Shown piece by piece: positions 8,816 to 17,947 of a stretch of 64,000 nt of DNA. The notes under the pieces are model-generated. The model saw only the letters and a list, made by a program, of their open reading frames with translations, did not search any database and was not told the DNA's origin. The stretch spans positions 3,462,520-3,526,519 of the forward strand of contig NZ_FOBG01000001.1 of NCBI RefSeq assembly GCF_900109645.1, written 5' to 3'. Source of the DNA: Duganella sp. CF402. Its GTDB lineage: Bacteria; Pseudomonadota; Gammaproteobacteria; Burkholderiales; Burkholderiaceae_D. Within the stretch, counting starts at the first letter, position 1. Each line of letters begins with the position of its first letter. The position numbers were made by a program, and so were the translations under genes.

Positions 8816-10138
8816 TTAGCCGCGCGGGCGCTGATCGATCACGCGGCGCGCCTTGCCGGTCAGCGTGCGCTCGATGCCGTTGGGCGGCAGCAGCGTAACC
8901 TTGGTGCTGACGCCGACGTTGGTCTTGATGCGCTGTTCCAGATCGCGGGCCAGCGCTTCGACTTCGCCGGCCGGCGCGCTGCTGGCCACCTCAGGACGCA
9001 GTTCGGCCCGCACTTCCAGCTTGTCGAGATGGCCGTCACGGCTGACAACGAGCTGATATTGCGGCGCCAGTTTCGGCATCTTGCAAATCAGTTCTTCGAT
9101 CTGAGTCGGGAACACATTGACGCCACGGATAATCAGCATATCGTCCGAGCGCCCGGTGATCTTGCCGATGCGGCGCATGCTGCGCGAGGTCGGCGGCAGC
9201 AGGCGCGTGAGGTCGCGCGTGCGATAGCGGATGATGGGCAGCGCTTCCTTGCTCAGCGAGGTGAATACCAGCTCGCCCTCCTCGCCGTCCGGCAGCACCT
9301 CGCCGGTTTCGGGATCGATGATCTCCGGGTAGAAGTGGTCTTCCCATATCACCGGGCCGTCCTTGCTCTCGATGCACTCGCTGGCGACGCCGGGGCCCAT
9401 CACTTCCGACAGGCCGTAGATGTCCACCGCGTCGATGCTGGCGCGCTGCTCGATCTCGGCGCGCATGGCGTCGGTCCACGGCTCAGCGCCGAAGATGCCG
9501 ACCTTGAGCGAGCTGGCGGCGGCGTCCAGTCCCTGGCGCTGGAATTCCTCAATGATGTTCAACATGTAGGACGGCGTCACCATGATGATCGATGGTTTGA
9601 AGTCCTGGATCAGCTGCACCTGTTTCTCGGTCTGGCCGCCGGACATAGGCACCACGGTGCAGCCGAGACGTTCGGCGCCGTAGTGCGCGCCAAGGCCACC
9701 GGTGAACAGGCCGTAGCCGTAGGCGATGTGCACCATGTCGCCGCGCCGGCCGCCGGCAGCGCGGATCGAGCGCGCCACCACGTTGGCCCAGGTGTCGATG
9801 TCGTTCTGGGTGTAGCCGACCACAGTGGGCTTACCGGTAGTACCGCTCGATGCGTGCACACGCACCACGCGGTCTTGCGGCACGGCGAACAGGCCGAATG
9901 GGTAGTTGTCGCGCAGGTCCTTCTTGCCGGTGAACGGGAATTTGGCGAGATCGGCGAGCGTTTTCAAATCGTCCGGGTGGACACCGGCGGCGTCGAAGGC
10001 GGCGCGGTAGTGCGGCACGTTGTCATAGGCGTGGCGCAGCGTCCACTGCATGCGTTGCAGTTGCAGCGCTTGCAGCTCGTCGCGGCTGGCGCGTTCGATC
10101 GGTTCCAGATCGGACGGCGCGGGGGTGCGTTGGACCAT
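8816..10138 (-). CDS. paaK: Phenylacetate-CoA ligase
   Basis: Predicted 440-residue ATP-dependent ligase that forms phenylacetyl-CoA, the first step of the pathway. The AMP-binding signature HASSGTTGKPTVVGYT lies near residues 90-105, and later ANL-family motifs include YGLSE and GRSDDMLIIRGVN. The PaaK-type C-terminal subdomain follows (GHLDKLEVRAELRPE). The start at 10138 has a GAGGAG ribosome site; the longer frame overlaps paaI and was rejected. It is 13 bases downstream of paaI. Confidence 0.96.
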   Translation of the reverse strand: MVQRTPAPSDLEPIERASRDELQALQLQRMQWTLRHAYDNVPHYRAAFDAAGVHPDDLKTLADLAKFPFTGKKDLRDNYPFGLFAVPQDRVVRVHASSGTTGKPTVVGYTQNDIDTWANVVARSIRAAGGRRGDMVHIAYGYGLFTGGLGAHYGAERLGCTVVPMSGGQTEKQVQLIQDFKPSIIMVTPSYMLNIIEEFQRQGLDAAASSLKVGIFGAEPWTDAMRAEIEQRASIDAVDIYGLSEVMGPGVASECIESKDGPVIWEDHFYPEIIDPETGEVLPDGEEGELVFTSLSKEALPIIRYRTRDLTRLLPPTSRSMRRIGKITGRSDDMLIIRGVNVFPTQIEELICKMPKLAPQYQLVVSRDGHLDKLEVRAELRPEVASSAPAGEVEALARDLEQRIKTNVGVSTKVTLLPPNGIERTLTGKARRVIDQRPRG

Positions 10139-10151
10139 CGGTGTCTCCTCG

Positions 10152-10586
10152 TTAGATGACGGTGCCGCTGATGCGGTGCGATTTGCCGCGGAACAGGGCG
10201 ATGGTGCGGCCTTCCTGATTGGTGACCTTGACGTCATAGACGCCGCTCTTGCCGGCCAACGCTTGTTCGGTCGCGGTGGCGGTCAGCACATCGCCTTCGC
10301 GGCCGGGCGCGAGGTAGTCGATGGTGCAGGCTGCGCCGACGGTGGTGTGGTTATGGCTGTTGCAGGCGAAGGCGAAGGCGCTGTCTGCCAGCGTGAAAAT
10401 GAAGCCGCCGTGACAGGTCTGGTGGCCATTCAGCATGTCGGCGCGCACCGGCATCGACATGCGCGCATAGCCGGGAGCGACGGCGTCGATGGTCATGCCG
10501 AGCGCTTGCGAGGCAGGATCGCGCGAGAACATCGCCGCCGCCACCGCCTCGGCCAGTGCCTGCGGATCGTCGTTCAGCTTAGTCAT
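10152..10586 (-). CDS. paaI: Hydroxyphenylacetyl-CoA thioesterase
   Basis: Predicted 144-residue hotdog-fold thioesterase. The motif GHQTCHGGFIFTLADSAFAF marks the PaaI subfamily, in which an aspartate on the opposite helix drives hydrolysis. It is thought to salvage CoA from non-productive aryl-CoA esters. The start at 10586 overlaps the 3' end of paaH by eight bases, suggesting coupled translation. Confidence 0.94.
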   Translation of the reverse strand: MTKLNDDPQALAEAVAAAMFSRDPASQALGMTIDAVAPGYARMSMPVRADMLNGHQTCHGGFIFTLADSAFAFACNSHNHTTVGAACTIDYLAPGREGDVLTATATEQALAGKSGVYDVKVTNQEGRTIALFRGKSHRISGTVI

Positions 10587-12159
10587 GAAAACGCCCTCCG
10601 CTCGCCTGCTTGCGGCGCAGCAGCGGCGAGACGCGGTAGCGGTCCTCGCCATAGCTGCTCGCCAAATTGGTCAGCACGCGCACAATGTGTTCAATGCCGA
10701 CGGCGTCCGCCCACGCCAGCGGGCCGCGCGGGTAGTTGACGCCTTTCTGCATCGCGATGTCGGCGGCGGCGGCGCTGCACACGCCCTGGTTGACCGCATC
10801 CGCTGCCTCGTTGGCCAGCATGGCGACGGTGCGCATCACGGCCATGCCGGGCACGTCGTCCAGCCGCGTGACGGTGAAGCCGGCCGCTTGCAACAGGCCG
10901 ACCACGGCGCGATACGCAGCCGGCGTGCATTGGTCGGCGCAGGCGACGGCGATGCGATTGGCGCCGCCGTAGTCCAGCGCGAGGTCGACCAATACCGTGT
11001 CCGGATGATGGTTGTCGCGCGCGCGCTGGGTGGCGCTGCGGCCGTCGGTCAGGTAGACGGCGGCGCCGTTGCAGTGGAAGGCCGGCGCATCGTCGTGCGG
11101 ACCGGCTTGACGGATCGCCTCCGGTGTGCGGCGCTGCGCGATCTCGATACCAGCAGCACGCAGGCGCGCCGCCAGCGCATCAACCACCGCTCCGCCCACC
11201 GCATGCAAGGCTGCGCCCTGCTCCACCGTATAGCTCACATACTCCGGCTTCGGCTGCGGCGCCTCGGCCTGCGCCTGCAGCGTGGCGGCCGCATCGCCGT
11301 AGTGATAAAAGCCGCGCCCCGCCTTGCGGCCGAGGAAGCCGGCGTTCACCATCTCCTGCTGCAGCACCGACGGCGTAAAACGGGGATCGCCGAAGTAGGC
11401 GTTGAAGACCGACTGCGTGACCGAAAAATTCACGTCATGCCCGATCAAATCCATCAACTCAAAAGGCCCCATGCGGAAGCCGCCGGCCTCGCGCATCACG
11501 GCATCGATGGTGGCCGCATCGGCCGCCTGCTCATTCAACAAGCGCCAGCCCTCGGCGTAAAACGGCCGCGCCACGCGATTGACGATAAAACCCGGCGTCG
11601 ACTTGGCGTGCACTGGAATCTTGCCCCACGCCGCCGCCGTGTCGTACACCGTCTGCGCAACGCCGCCATCGGTGGCGAGGCCGCTGACAACTTCACACAA
11701 CGCCATCAACGGCACCGGATTAAAGAAGTGCATGCCCACCACGCGGCCCGGCAAGCGCAGCCCCGCCGCAATCGCCGTCACGGAAATCGACGAGGTATTG
11801 GTCGCCAAAATACAGTCATCCGCCACGATCGCCTCCAGCTGCGCAAACAGCCCGCGCTTGGCCTCGAGGTTTTCGACGATGGCCTCCACCACCATGCCCG
11901 CATCGGCCACGTCGTCCAGCGCAGGCGCAGCATGCAAGCGCGTCACAGCGGCCGCGCAGTCCGCAGCGCTGATCCGCTCCTTGGCGACCAGCTTGTCGAG
12001 CGCCGACGCTATCCCGGAAATCGCCTTGTCCACCGCTTCCGGGCGCGTGTCAAACAAGCGCACCGTGTAGCCGGCCACCGCCGCCACCTGCGCGATGCCC
12101 GCGCCCATTGCGCCGCTGCCGATCACCGCGACCGTGCGGCCGGTATACAGGGCCGTCAT
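10579..12159 (-). CDS. paaH: 3-hydroxyadipyl-CoA dehydrogenase
   Basis: Predicted 526-residue NAD-dependent 3-hydroxyacyl-CoA dehydrogenase for the late beta-oxidation-like part of phenylacetate breakdown. The Rossmann motif GSGAMGAGIAQ is at residues 10-20 and the catalytic-region signature GMHFFNPVPLMALCEVV near 135-150. A first C-terminal domain (GFIVNRVARPFY to GRGFYHYG) is followed by a middle segment and a second 3HCDH C-terminal copy. That makes it longer than the roughly 475-residue E. coli enzyme but normal for related bacteria. Start 12159 lies one base after the paaG stop. Confidence 0.94.
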   Translation of the reverse strand: MTALYTGRTVAVIGSGAMGAGIAQVAAVAGYTVRLFDTRPEAVDKAISGIASALDKLVAKERISAADCAAAVTRLHAAPALDDVADAGMVVEAIVENLEAKRGLFAQLEAIVADDCILATNTSSISVTAIAAGLRLPGRVVGMHFFNPVPLMALCEVVSGLATDGGVAQTVYDTAAAWGKIPVHAKSTPGFIVNRVARPFYAEGWRLLNEQAADAATIDAVMREAGGFRMGPFELMDLIGHDVNFSVTQSVFNAYFGDPRFTPSVLQQEMVNAGFLGRKAGRGFYHYGDAAATLQAQAEAPQPKPEYVSYTVEQGAALHAVGGAVVDALAARLRAAGIEIAQRRTPEAIRQAGPHDDAPAFHCNGAAVYLTDGRSATQRARDNHHPDTVLVDLALDYGGANRIAVACADQCTPAAYRAVVGLLQAAGFTVTRLDDVPGMAVMRTVAMLANEAADAVNQGVCSAAAADIAMQKGVNYPRGPLAWADAVGIEHIVRVLTNLASSYGEDRYRVSPLLRRKQASGGRFHD

Positions 12160-12160
12160 C

Positions 12161-12961
12161 TCAGCGCCCCTTGAATTGTGGCGCGCGCTTTTCCATGAAG
12201 GCGGCCACGCCCTCGCGGTAATCGTCGCTGCGACCCAGCTCACTCATCATGCCGCATTCCAGCGTCAGTTGCTGGTGCAGGCTGTTGTGCGGGCTGGCGT
12301 GCAAGGCCTGTTTGGTGAAGGCCAGTCCTTTGGTCGGCGCGGCGGCCAGCTGGCGCGCCATCGCCTGCACTTCGGCGGCGAAATCCTCGTCGGGAATCGC
12401 TTTCCAGATCAGGCCCCAGGCCTCGGCTTTTTCCGCCGTCAGTTTTTCACCCAGCATGGCCAGCCCCATCGCCCGCGCACTGCCGACGAGACGCGGTAGG
12501 AAGTAGGTGCCCCCAGTGTCGGGAATCAGGCCCAGTTTGCAGAACGCTTCGATGAACGAGGCCGACTTGGTCGCCAGTACGATGTCGCAGGCCAGCGCGA
12601 TGTTGGCGCCGGCGCCGGCCGCCACGCCGTTGACGGCGCAGATCACCGGCAGCGGCAGGTGGCGCAGCGACTGCACCAGCGGCGCGTAGTTCTTCTCCAC
12701 CGAGTCGCCCAGATCCACTGTGCGCGCGCCCGGCTCCACCGCGCGATCCGACAGGTCCTGCCCGGCGCAGAAGCCGCGACCGGCGCCGGTCAGCACCAGC
12801 ACCCGAGCGGCGCCGCTGGCCGCTTCGCTGGCGACGCGCTTGAGCGCATGGCGCACTTCTTCGTGCATGGCCTGGGTGAAGCTATTCAGTTTGTCCGGGC
12901 GGTTCAGCGTCAGCGTGGCGACGCCGCCGCTGATGTCGAACAGGATGTTCTGGTAGTCCAT
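12161..12961 (-). CDS. paaG: 1,2-epoxyphenylacetyl-CoA isomerase
   Basis: Predicted 266-residue crotonase-family enzyme that converts ring-1,2-epoxyphenylacetyl-CoA to oxepin-CoA. It shows the LNRPDKLNSFTQ opening, the GRGFCAGQDL oxyanion-hole loop near residue 65 and the GVAAGAGANIALACDIVLA motif. The catalytic acidic residue is expected in the IPDTGGTYFLPRLVG stretch. The neighbours are paaE upstream (15-base gap) and paaH downstream, so the PaaG role is preferred over PaaF. Confidence 0.93.
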   Translation of the reverse strand: MDYQNILFDISGGVATLTLNRPDKLNSFTQAMHEEVRHALKRVASEAASGAARVLVLTGAGRGFCAGQDLSDRAVEPGARTVDLGDSVEKNYAPLVQSLRHLPLPVICAVNGVAAGAGANIALACDIVLATKSASFIEAFCKLGLIPDTGGTYFLPRLVGSARAMGLAMLGEKLTAEKAEAWGLIWKAIPDEDFAAEVQAMARQLAAAPTKGLAFTKQALHASPHNSLHQQLTLECGMMSELGRSDDYREGVAAFMEKRAPQFKGR

Positions 12962-12976
12962 GATGTCTCCGTGTTT

Positions 12977-14056
12977 TTATTCGGCCTGGTCGAAGTCGAT
13001 GACGACTTTGGCGGTGGTGGGGAAGCTTTGGCAACTCAATACGTAGCCGCGCGCGATTTCATAGTCTTCCAGTGCGTAGTTGGCGTCCATGTCGACCTTG
13101 CCCTCAATGACTTTGCAGCGGCAGGTCGAGCACACGCCGCCCTTGCACGAGTAGCGCATGTCGAGGCCCGCGCGCAGGCCGGCGTCGAGCAGCGATTCCT
13201 TGTCCTGCTCCATCGTGAAGCTGGCGGCGTTGCCGTCCATGATGACGGTGACTTCGGTGTGCTGGTGCGCGGCTTCGGCGGCCGTGGCGCGCGGCTGGTG
13301 CGTGTGCTTGGGGATGCTGGCGGCGAACAGCTCGATCTTGATGTTCTGCTTCGGCATGCCGGCTTCCTGCAGCGCGGCCGAGACGCCGTGCATCATGTCT
13401 TCGGGGCCGCAGATGAAGGCGACGTCGATATCGTCGGCGCGCACCCAGTGCTGCAGGAATTGCGCGGCTTTCTCCTTGGTGATGCGGCCGTTGAACAATT
13501 CGATGTCCTGCTGCTCGCGGCTCATTACGTAGGCCAGCTTGAGACGCTCCATGTAAGTGTCCTTCAAGTCGGACAGTTCGTCCCGGAAGATGACCGAGGA
13601 GGAGGCCCGGTTGCCGTAGAAGAGCGTGAAGCGGCTGTGCGGTTCGGCCGCCAGCGTGGTCTTGATGATGGACAGGATGGGCGTGATGCCGCTGCCGGCC
13701 GCGAAGGCCAGGTAGTGCTTGCGGTTGGCCGCGTCCAGCGGGACGTTGAAGTGGCCCATCGGCGGCATCACGTCCAGCGTCTGGCCGGCCTGCAAGGTGT
13801 CGTTGGCCCAGCCGGAGAACAGGCCGCCGTGGGTGCGCTTGATGGCCACGCGCAGCGCGCCGTCCTGCACGGCGGAGCAGATCGAGTAGGAGCGGCGTAC
13901 GTCTTCATCGCCGATTTTTGCGCGCAGGGTCAGGTGCTGGCCTTGCTGGAACCGGAAGCTGTTGCGCAGCTCGGGCGGCACGGCGAAGGTGACGGCGATG
14001 GTGTCGCGCGTTTCGTTGCGCACTTGGGCGATGGTCAGCGGATGGAATTTGCTCAT
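12977..14056 (-). CDS. paaE: Phenylacetyl-CoA epoxidase reductase subunit
   Basis: Predicted 359-residue oxidoreductase that feeds electrons from NADPH to the PaaABC di-iron epoxidase. A ferredoxin-reductase module (FAD-binding RRSYSICS near residues 54-61; nucleotide-binding AGSGITPILSI) is followed by a C-terminal plant-type [2Fe-2S] domain with CKGGVCSTCRC and a fourth cysteine in LSCQSF. Gene order between paaD and paaG and seven-base spacing after paaD place it in the operon. Confidence 0.96.
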   Translation of the reverse strand: MSKFHPLTIAQVRNETRDTIAVTFAVPPELRNSFRFQQGQHLTLRAKIGDEDVRRSYSICSAVQDGALRVAIKRTHGGLFSGWANDTLQAGQTLDVMPPMGHFNVPLDAANRKHYLAFAAGSGITPILSIIKTTLAAEPHSRFTLFYGNRASSSVIFRDELSDLKDTYMERLKLAYVMSREQQDIELFNGRITKEKAAQFLQHWVRADDIDVAFICGPEDMMHGVSAALQEAGMPKQNIKIELFAASIPKHTHQPRATAAEAAHQHTEVTVIMDGNAASFTMEQDKESLLDAGLRAGLDMRYSCKGGVCSTCRCKVIEGKVDMDANYALEDYEIARGYVLSCQSFPTTAKVVIDFDQAE

Positions 14057-14063
14057 GATCGTT

Positions 14064-14657
14064 TTAGTGGCACTTGAAGTAGTCGAAGGGTTCGCGGCAG
14101 GCCAGGCATTTGTACAGCGCCTTGCAGGGCGTGGAGCCGAACTGGCTGGTGATCTCGGTGTGGGTGGAGCCGCAGTGCGGGCAGGCCACGGTCGGCGCGA
14201 CGGTGGCGCGGCGCGAGATGGCGGCCAGCGGGCCGGCAGCGTTGGCGCGCAGGCCGCTGATGTCGATCACTTGCTGCGCCGGTGGGGCGATGCCGTAGCC
14301 GCGCAGGGCGGCTTTGCCGGCGTCGCTCATCCAGTCTGTGGTCCAGGCGGGCGAGAGCTGGTTGTGCAGCCGCACTGTCGCTACGCCGTGCGTGTGCAGC
14401 GCTTCGGTGATGGCCTCGGCGATGACTTGCATGGCCGGGCAGCCGGAGTACGTTGGCGTGATGGTGACGTCGCACGCGCCGTCGGCGGCCACGCGTACCT
14501 CGCGTACGATGCCCAGGTCGACGATGCTGATGACTGGGATTTCGGGATCGGGCACGGCGGCGAGCCAGGCCCAGATTTGCTCAGCTTGGGTCGCAGCGGC
14601 GCACCGTCCGTCCTTCGCCGGAGCGACAGTGGCGGGTGCGGTGGCGGCGGCTTTCAT
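14064..14657 (-). CDS. paaD: Phenylacetyl-CoA epoxidase assembly subunit PaaD
   Basis: Predicted 197-residue MIP18/SufT-family protein needed for a functional epoxidase, probably in metal-centre maturation. The domain begins with DPEIPVISIVDLGIVREV near residue 36. The C-terminus carries a PaaD-specific zinc ribbon, CPHC followed by CLACREPFDYFKCH, ending three residues from the stop. The ATG at 14657 is 14 bases after paaC and gives a slightly long, Ala-rich N-terminus. A GTG at 14678 overlapping paaC is a weaker alternative. Neither has a strong ribosome site. Confidence 0.92.
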   Translation of the reverse strand: MKAAATAPATVAPAKDGRCAAATQAEQIWAWLAAVPDPEIPVISIVDLGIVREVRVAADGACDVTITPTYSGCPAMQVIAEAITEALHTHGVATVRLHNQLSPAWTTDWMSDAGKAALRGYGIAPPAQQVIDISGLRANAAGPLAAISRRATVAPTVACPHCGSTHTEITSQFGSTPCKALYKCLACREPFDYFKCH

Positions 14658-14671
14658 GGCGGGCTCGCTGC

Positions 14672-15424
14672 TTACCACTCCGCGCCCGGATAGGCGCGCT
14701 GCAGGAACTGCATCTCGGCCAGGATGTAGCCAAGGTGCTCGCTGTGGCGGCCTTGCTTGCCGCCGCTTTGCATCCACGCATCGGCAGGCGGCATCGTCAG
14801 CGTGGCCTCGGCCAGAATCTCTCTGACATGCGCCAGCCAGTGCGCGCGCAGTTCGTCGGCGGCCGGCGCCACGCCGGCGGCGACCATCGCTTCATCCACC
14901 GCGTCGTAGGCGAACACTTCGCCGCTGTACATCCACAACTCGTTGACGGCGGCCTGGGTGCGCGCATGGCTGATCTCCGTGCCGTCGCCGAGGCGCACCA
15001 TCAAGTCGCCGCTGCGGCGCAGGTGGTAAGTCACTTCCTTGAGCGACTTCTCGGCGATGGCGGCGATGCGCGCGTCGCTGCTGCGCGTCAGCGCTTCGAT
15101 CAGGAAGTAATGCCAAGCGTCGAAGAAGAACTGGCGCACCAGCGTGTCGGCGTAGTTGCCATTCGGCTGTTCCAGCAGCAGGCAGTTCTTGAATTCATGT
15201 GCGTCGCGCAGGTAGGCCAGCTTGTCCTCGTCGCGGCCCGCGCCTTCCAGTTCGGCCGCGTACTCGTACCACATGCGGGTCTGGCCCAGCAGGTCCAGCG
15301 CCACATTGGTCAGCGCCATGTCTTCTTCCAGCGCCGGGCCCTTGCCGCACCACTGCGACAGCTGCTGGCTCAGGATCAGCGCATTGTCGCCGAGGCGCAG
15401 CAGGTAATTGACCTTGTTGTCCAT
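14672..15424 (-). CDS. paaC: Phenylacetyl-CoA epoxidase structural subunit PaaC
   Basis: Predicted 250-residue ferritin-like subunit that pairs with PaaA in the epoxidase core. It shows the helical DNALILSQQLSQWCGKGPALEED segment, the FFFDAWHYFLIEAL helix and the HARTQAAVNELW helix characteristic of PaaC. PaaC keeps the four-helix fold but not the di-iron site. It is 12 bases downstream of paaB. Confidence 0.95.
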   Translation of the reverse strand: MDNKVNYLLRLGDNALILSQQLSQWCGKGPALEEDMALTNVALDLLGQTRMWYEYAAELEGAGRDEDKLAYLRDAHEFKNCLLLEQPNGNYADTLVRQFFFDAWHYFLIEALTRSSDARIAAIAEKSLKEVTYHLRRSGDLMVRLGDGTEISHARTQAAVNELWMYSGEVFAYDAVDEAMVAAGVAPAADELRAHWLAHVREILAEATLTMPPADAWMQSGGKQGRHSEHLGYILAEMQFLQRAYPGAEW

Positions 15425-15436
15425 GATGGTCGCGCC

Positions 15437-15721
15437 TTACAGGTTCTTGACTTCTTCCGGCATCGGGAAGAAGGTCGGGTGGCGGTACACCTTGCTGTTG
15501 GACGGCTCGAACAGCGCGCCCTTGTCGGCCGGGCTGCTGGCGACAATATCGGCCGCGCGCACCACCCAGATGCTGACGCCTTCATTGCGCCGCGTATAAA
15601 CGTCGCGCGCGTTGTTGACCGCCATCTCGGCGTCCGGCGCGTGCAGGCTGCCGACGTGCTTGTGCGCCAGCCCGTGCTGGCTGCGGATGAAGATTTCCCA
15701 CAGTGGCCATTCTTTGCTCAT
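15437..15721 (-). CDS. paaB: Phenylacetyl-CoA epoxidase subunit PaaB
   Basis: Predicted 94-residue bridging subunit of the epoxidase complex. The sequence MSKEWPLWEIFIRSQHGL and the following HKHVGSLHAPDAEMA are diagnostic. The reading frame continues upstream without a stop, but the true ATG is at 15721, 11 bases after the paaA stop with a purine-rich ribosome site. Confidence 0.95.
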   Translation of the reverse strand: MSKEWPLWEIFIRSQHGLAHKHVGSLHAPDAEMAVNNARDVYTRRNEGVSIWVVRAADIVASSPADKGALFEPSNSKVYRHPTFFPMPEEVKNL

Positions 15722-15732
15722 TGCTGTCTCCT

Positions 15733-16716
15733 TTATGCGGCGCGTGCGTTTTTCTTGTCGGCGTGGGCGACCAGCGCCTCGCGGAACCACTCGCCGTCGT
15801 CCCAGGCCTTGACGCGGGTGCGCAGGCGCTCGCGGTTGCACGGGCCATTGCCCTTCAGGACGTTCTGGAACTCGGTCCAGTCGATGGCGCCAAACTCGTA
15901 GTGGCCGGTCTCCGCGTTCCACTTCAGGTCCGGGTCGGGGATGGTCAGGCCGAGGTATTCGGCTTGCGGCACGGTCTGGTCGACCATGCGCTGGCGCAGT
16001 TCGTCGTTGGAGAACAGCTTGATGCGCCACTGCGCCGACTGCGCGCTGTTGACCGATTCCGCGTCCGAGGGGCCGAACATCATCAGCGACGGCCACCACC
16101 AGCGGTTCAGCGCATCCTGCGCCATCGCCTTCTGCTCGGGCGTGCCGCGCGCCAGCGACAGCATGATGTCGTAGCCCTGGCGCGCATGGAACGATTCTTC
16201 CTTGCACACGCGGATCATGGCGCGCGCATACGGGCCGTAGGAGCAGCGGCACAGCGGGATCTGGTTGATGATGGCCGAGCCGTCCACCAGCCAGCCGATC
16301 GCGCCCATGTCGGCCCACGACAGGGTCGGGTAATTGAAGATGCTCGAGTACTTGGCCTTGCCGCTGTGCAGGGCGGCCAGCAGTTCGTCGCGCGACACAC
16401 CCAGCGTTTCGGCGGCGCTGTACAGGTACAGGCCGTGGCCGGCCTCGTCCTGGATCTTGGCCAGCAGGATCGATTTGCGCTTGAGGGTAGGCGCGCGCGT
16501 CACCCAGTTCCCCTCCGGCAGCTGGCCGACGATTTCCGAGTGGGCGTGCTGGGAGATTTGCCGGATCAGGGTCTTGCGGTAGGCCTCCGGCATCCAGTCC
16601 TTGGCCTCGATCTTGATGCCGTCGTCGATGCGGGCCTGGAAGGCTTGCTCTTCCGGGCTCATGTCGGCGGCCGTGCGGACTTGCTTGAGGCCGGTCTCCA
16701 CCAGTTGTGCGTACAT
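15733..16716 (-). CDS. paaA: Phenylacetyl-CoA epoxidase catalytic subunit PaaA
   Basis: Predicted 327-residue catalytic subunit of the multicomponent mono-oxygenase that epoxidises the aromatic ring of phenylacetyl-CoA. The di-iron site is visible as the [13 protein letters not shown] motif near residue 90 and the [13 protein letters not shown] motif near 170. The start at 16716 is preceded by AAGGAGGAG. It is the first gene of an eleven-gene operon (paaABCDEGHIKYZ) running to 6126. Its upstream region is shared with divergent paaX and holds an AT-rich dyad that may be the repressor site. Confidence 0.96.
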   Translation of the reverse strand: MYAQLVETGLKQVRTAADMSPEEQAFQARIDDGIKIEAKDWMPEAYRKTLIRQISQHAHSEIVGQLPEGNWVTRAPTLKRKSILLAKIQDEAGHGLYLYSAAETLGVSRDELLAALHSGKAKYSSIFNYPTLSWADMGAIGWLVDGSAIINQIPLCRCSYGPYARAMIRVCKEESFHARQGYDIMLSLARGTPEQKAMAQDALNRWWWPSLMMFGPSDAESVNSAQSAQWRIKLFSNDELRQRMVDQTVPQAEYLGLTIPDPDLKWNAETGHYEFGAIDWTEFQNVLKGNGPCNRERLRTRVKAWDDGEWFREALVAHADKKNARAA

Positions 16717-16764
16717 GGCTGTCTCCTCCTTCTCCACATATTACGATACGGATTTTTATTTAGC

Positions 16765-16784
16765 TACGATTATTTTGAATCATA
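16765..16784. promoter_or_regulatory. Candidate PaaX operator in the paaA-paaX divergent region
   Basis: A 7-bp imperfect inverted repeat (TACGATT at 16765-16771 and AATCATA at 16778-16784, six of seven pairs, 6-base spacer) lies in an AT-rich island between paaA and paaX. The GAATCAT half resembles the TGATTC core known for E. coli PaaX sites. A second TACGAT occurs at 16742. TAAAAT at 16786-16791 could be a -10 for paaX, and ATATTA at 16738-16743 reads TAATAT for paaA on the minus strand. Confidence 0.45.
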
Positions 16785-16864
16785 TTAAAATAATGTCTCT
16801 CATCAACTTTTACGTGCGCGGGCAAGTAAACTATGGTTTCCACGTCCAGCTTAATAAACCGCCT

Positions 16865-17854
16865 ATGAATTGCAACGAATGGATCGCCAGCTTTTTGGCC
16901 ACTGACCCGCCGCGCTCGAAATCGCTGGTGGTGACCATTTTTGGCGACGCCATCGTGCCGCACGGCGGCATGGTGTGGCTGGGCAGCCTGATCGAGCTGC
17001 TGGCGCCGTTCGGCGTCAACGACCGGCTGCTGCGCACCTCGGTGTTCCGGCTGGCGCAGGAAGGCTGGCTGGGCGCCCAGCGCGACGGCCGCCGCGCCTC
17101 CTACGCCATCACGCCGGACGCGATGGCGCGCTTCGTGCACGCCTACCGCCGCATCTACGCGCCGCCCAATGTGCACTGGGACGGCAGCTGGACCCTGGTG
17201 CTGAACGGCGACGGCGCACTCAACGCGGCCGAGCGCAGCGCGGTGCGCAAGGAATTGCTGTGGGAAGGCTACAGCGTGATCGCGCCCGGCATCATGGGCC
17301 ACCCGGCCGCCGACGGCCCGGCGCTCGACGAGCTGCTCAAGCGGCTGGGCGTGGCCGGCAAGCTGTTCGTGGTACAGGGCAAGTCGATGCGGCAAGTGAG
17401 CGCGCGTCCGCTCAGCGACCTGGTGGCCGAAGGCTGGGATGTGGCCGGGGTGGCCGAGGGCTACAGCAAATTCATCGCCCAGTTCGAGCCGCTGCTGGCG
17501 GCCTTGCGCGCCACCGCCGATGCGGCCGACGGCCTGCCGCCGGGCGGCGCGGACGCAGATGGACTGGCCGGGGTGGAAGCCTGCGACCAGCCGCTGACGC
17601 CGGAAAAAGCCTTCGTGGTGCGCACCTTGTTGATGCACGCCTACCGCCGGGTGCAGCTGCACGACCCGCAGCTGCCGGTGGAACTGCTGCCGACGCCGTG
17701 GCCGGGCGCGCTGGCCTACGAGCTGGCGCGGCAAATCTACCTGCTGGTGTATGCGGCGGCCGAGCAACACATCGAGACTGCGCTGCGCCGCGAAGACGCC
17801 GCTGCCCCGGCCGCCGAAGCGGCCTTCTTCGACCGCTTCGGCGGGCTGGCCTGA
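16865..17854 (+). CDS. paaX: Phenylacetic acid degradation operon repressor PaaX
   Basis: Predicted 329-residue phenylacetyl-CoA-responsive repressor. The N-terminal winged helix (SLVVTIFGDAIVPHGG, then LLRTSVFRLAQEGWLGAQRD) and the central and C-terminal PaaX domains (WTLVLNG; TPEKAFVVRTLLMHAYRRV) are intact. The start at 16865 is chosen because it matches the family N-terminus, and a -10-like TAAAAT at 16786 would place an alternative ATG at 16793 at or before the transcription start. Neither ATG has a clear ribosome site. It is transcribed away from paaA, the usual arrangement for auto- and operon control. Confidence 0.93.
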   Translation: MNCNEWIASFLATDPPRSKSLVVTIFGDAIVPHGGMVWLGSLIELLAPFGVNDRLLRTSVFRLAQEGWLGAQRDGRRASYAITPDAMARFVHAYRRIYAPPNVHWDGSWTLVLNGDGALNAAERSAVRKELLWEGYSVIAPGIMGHPAADGPALDELLKRLGVAGKLFVVQGKSMRQVSARPLSDLVAEGWDVAGVAEGYSKFIAQFEPLLAALRATADAADGLPPGGADADGLAGVEACDQPLTPEKAFVVRTLLMHAYRRVQLHDPQLPVELLPTPWPGALAYELARQIYLLVYAAAEQHIETALRREDAAAPAAEAAFFDRFGGLA

Positions 17855-17947
17855 AATCCGGGCAGGCGGGCGGACTACCCTGTATCATGTCGGCTCCGCG
17901 CCACAAGCGCGGGCGACTATTCCCATAGAATTCACCAGGATTCCGCC

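Noticed and set aside
8207..10159. 650-residue frame spanning antisense paaY and paaK
   Set aside because: Crosses two real genes and their junction with no recognisable domain.
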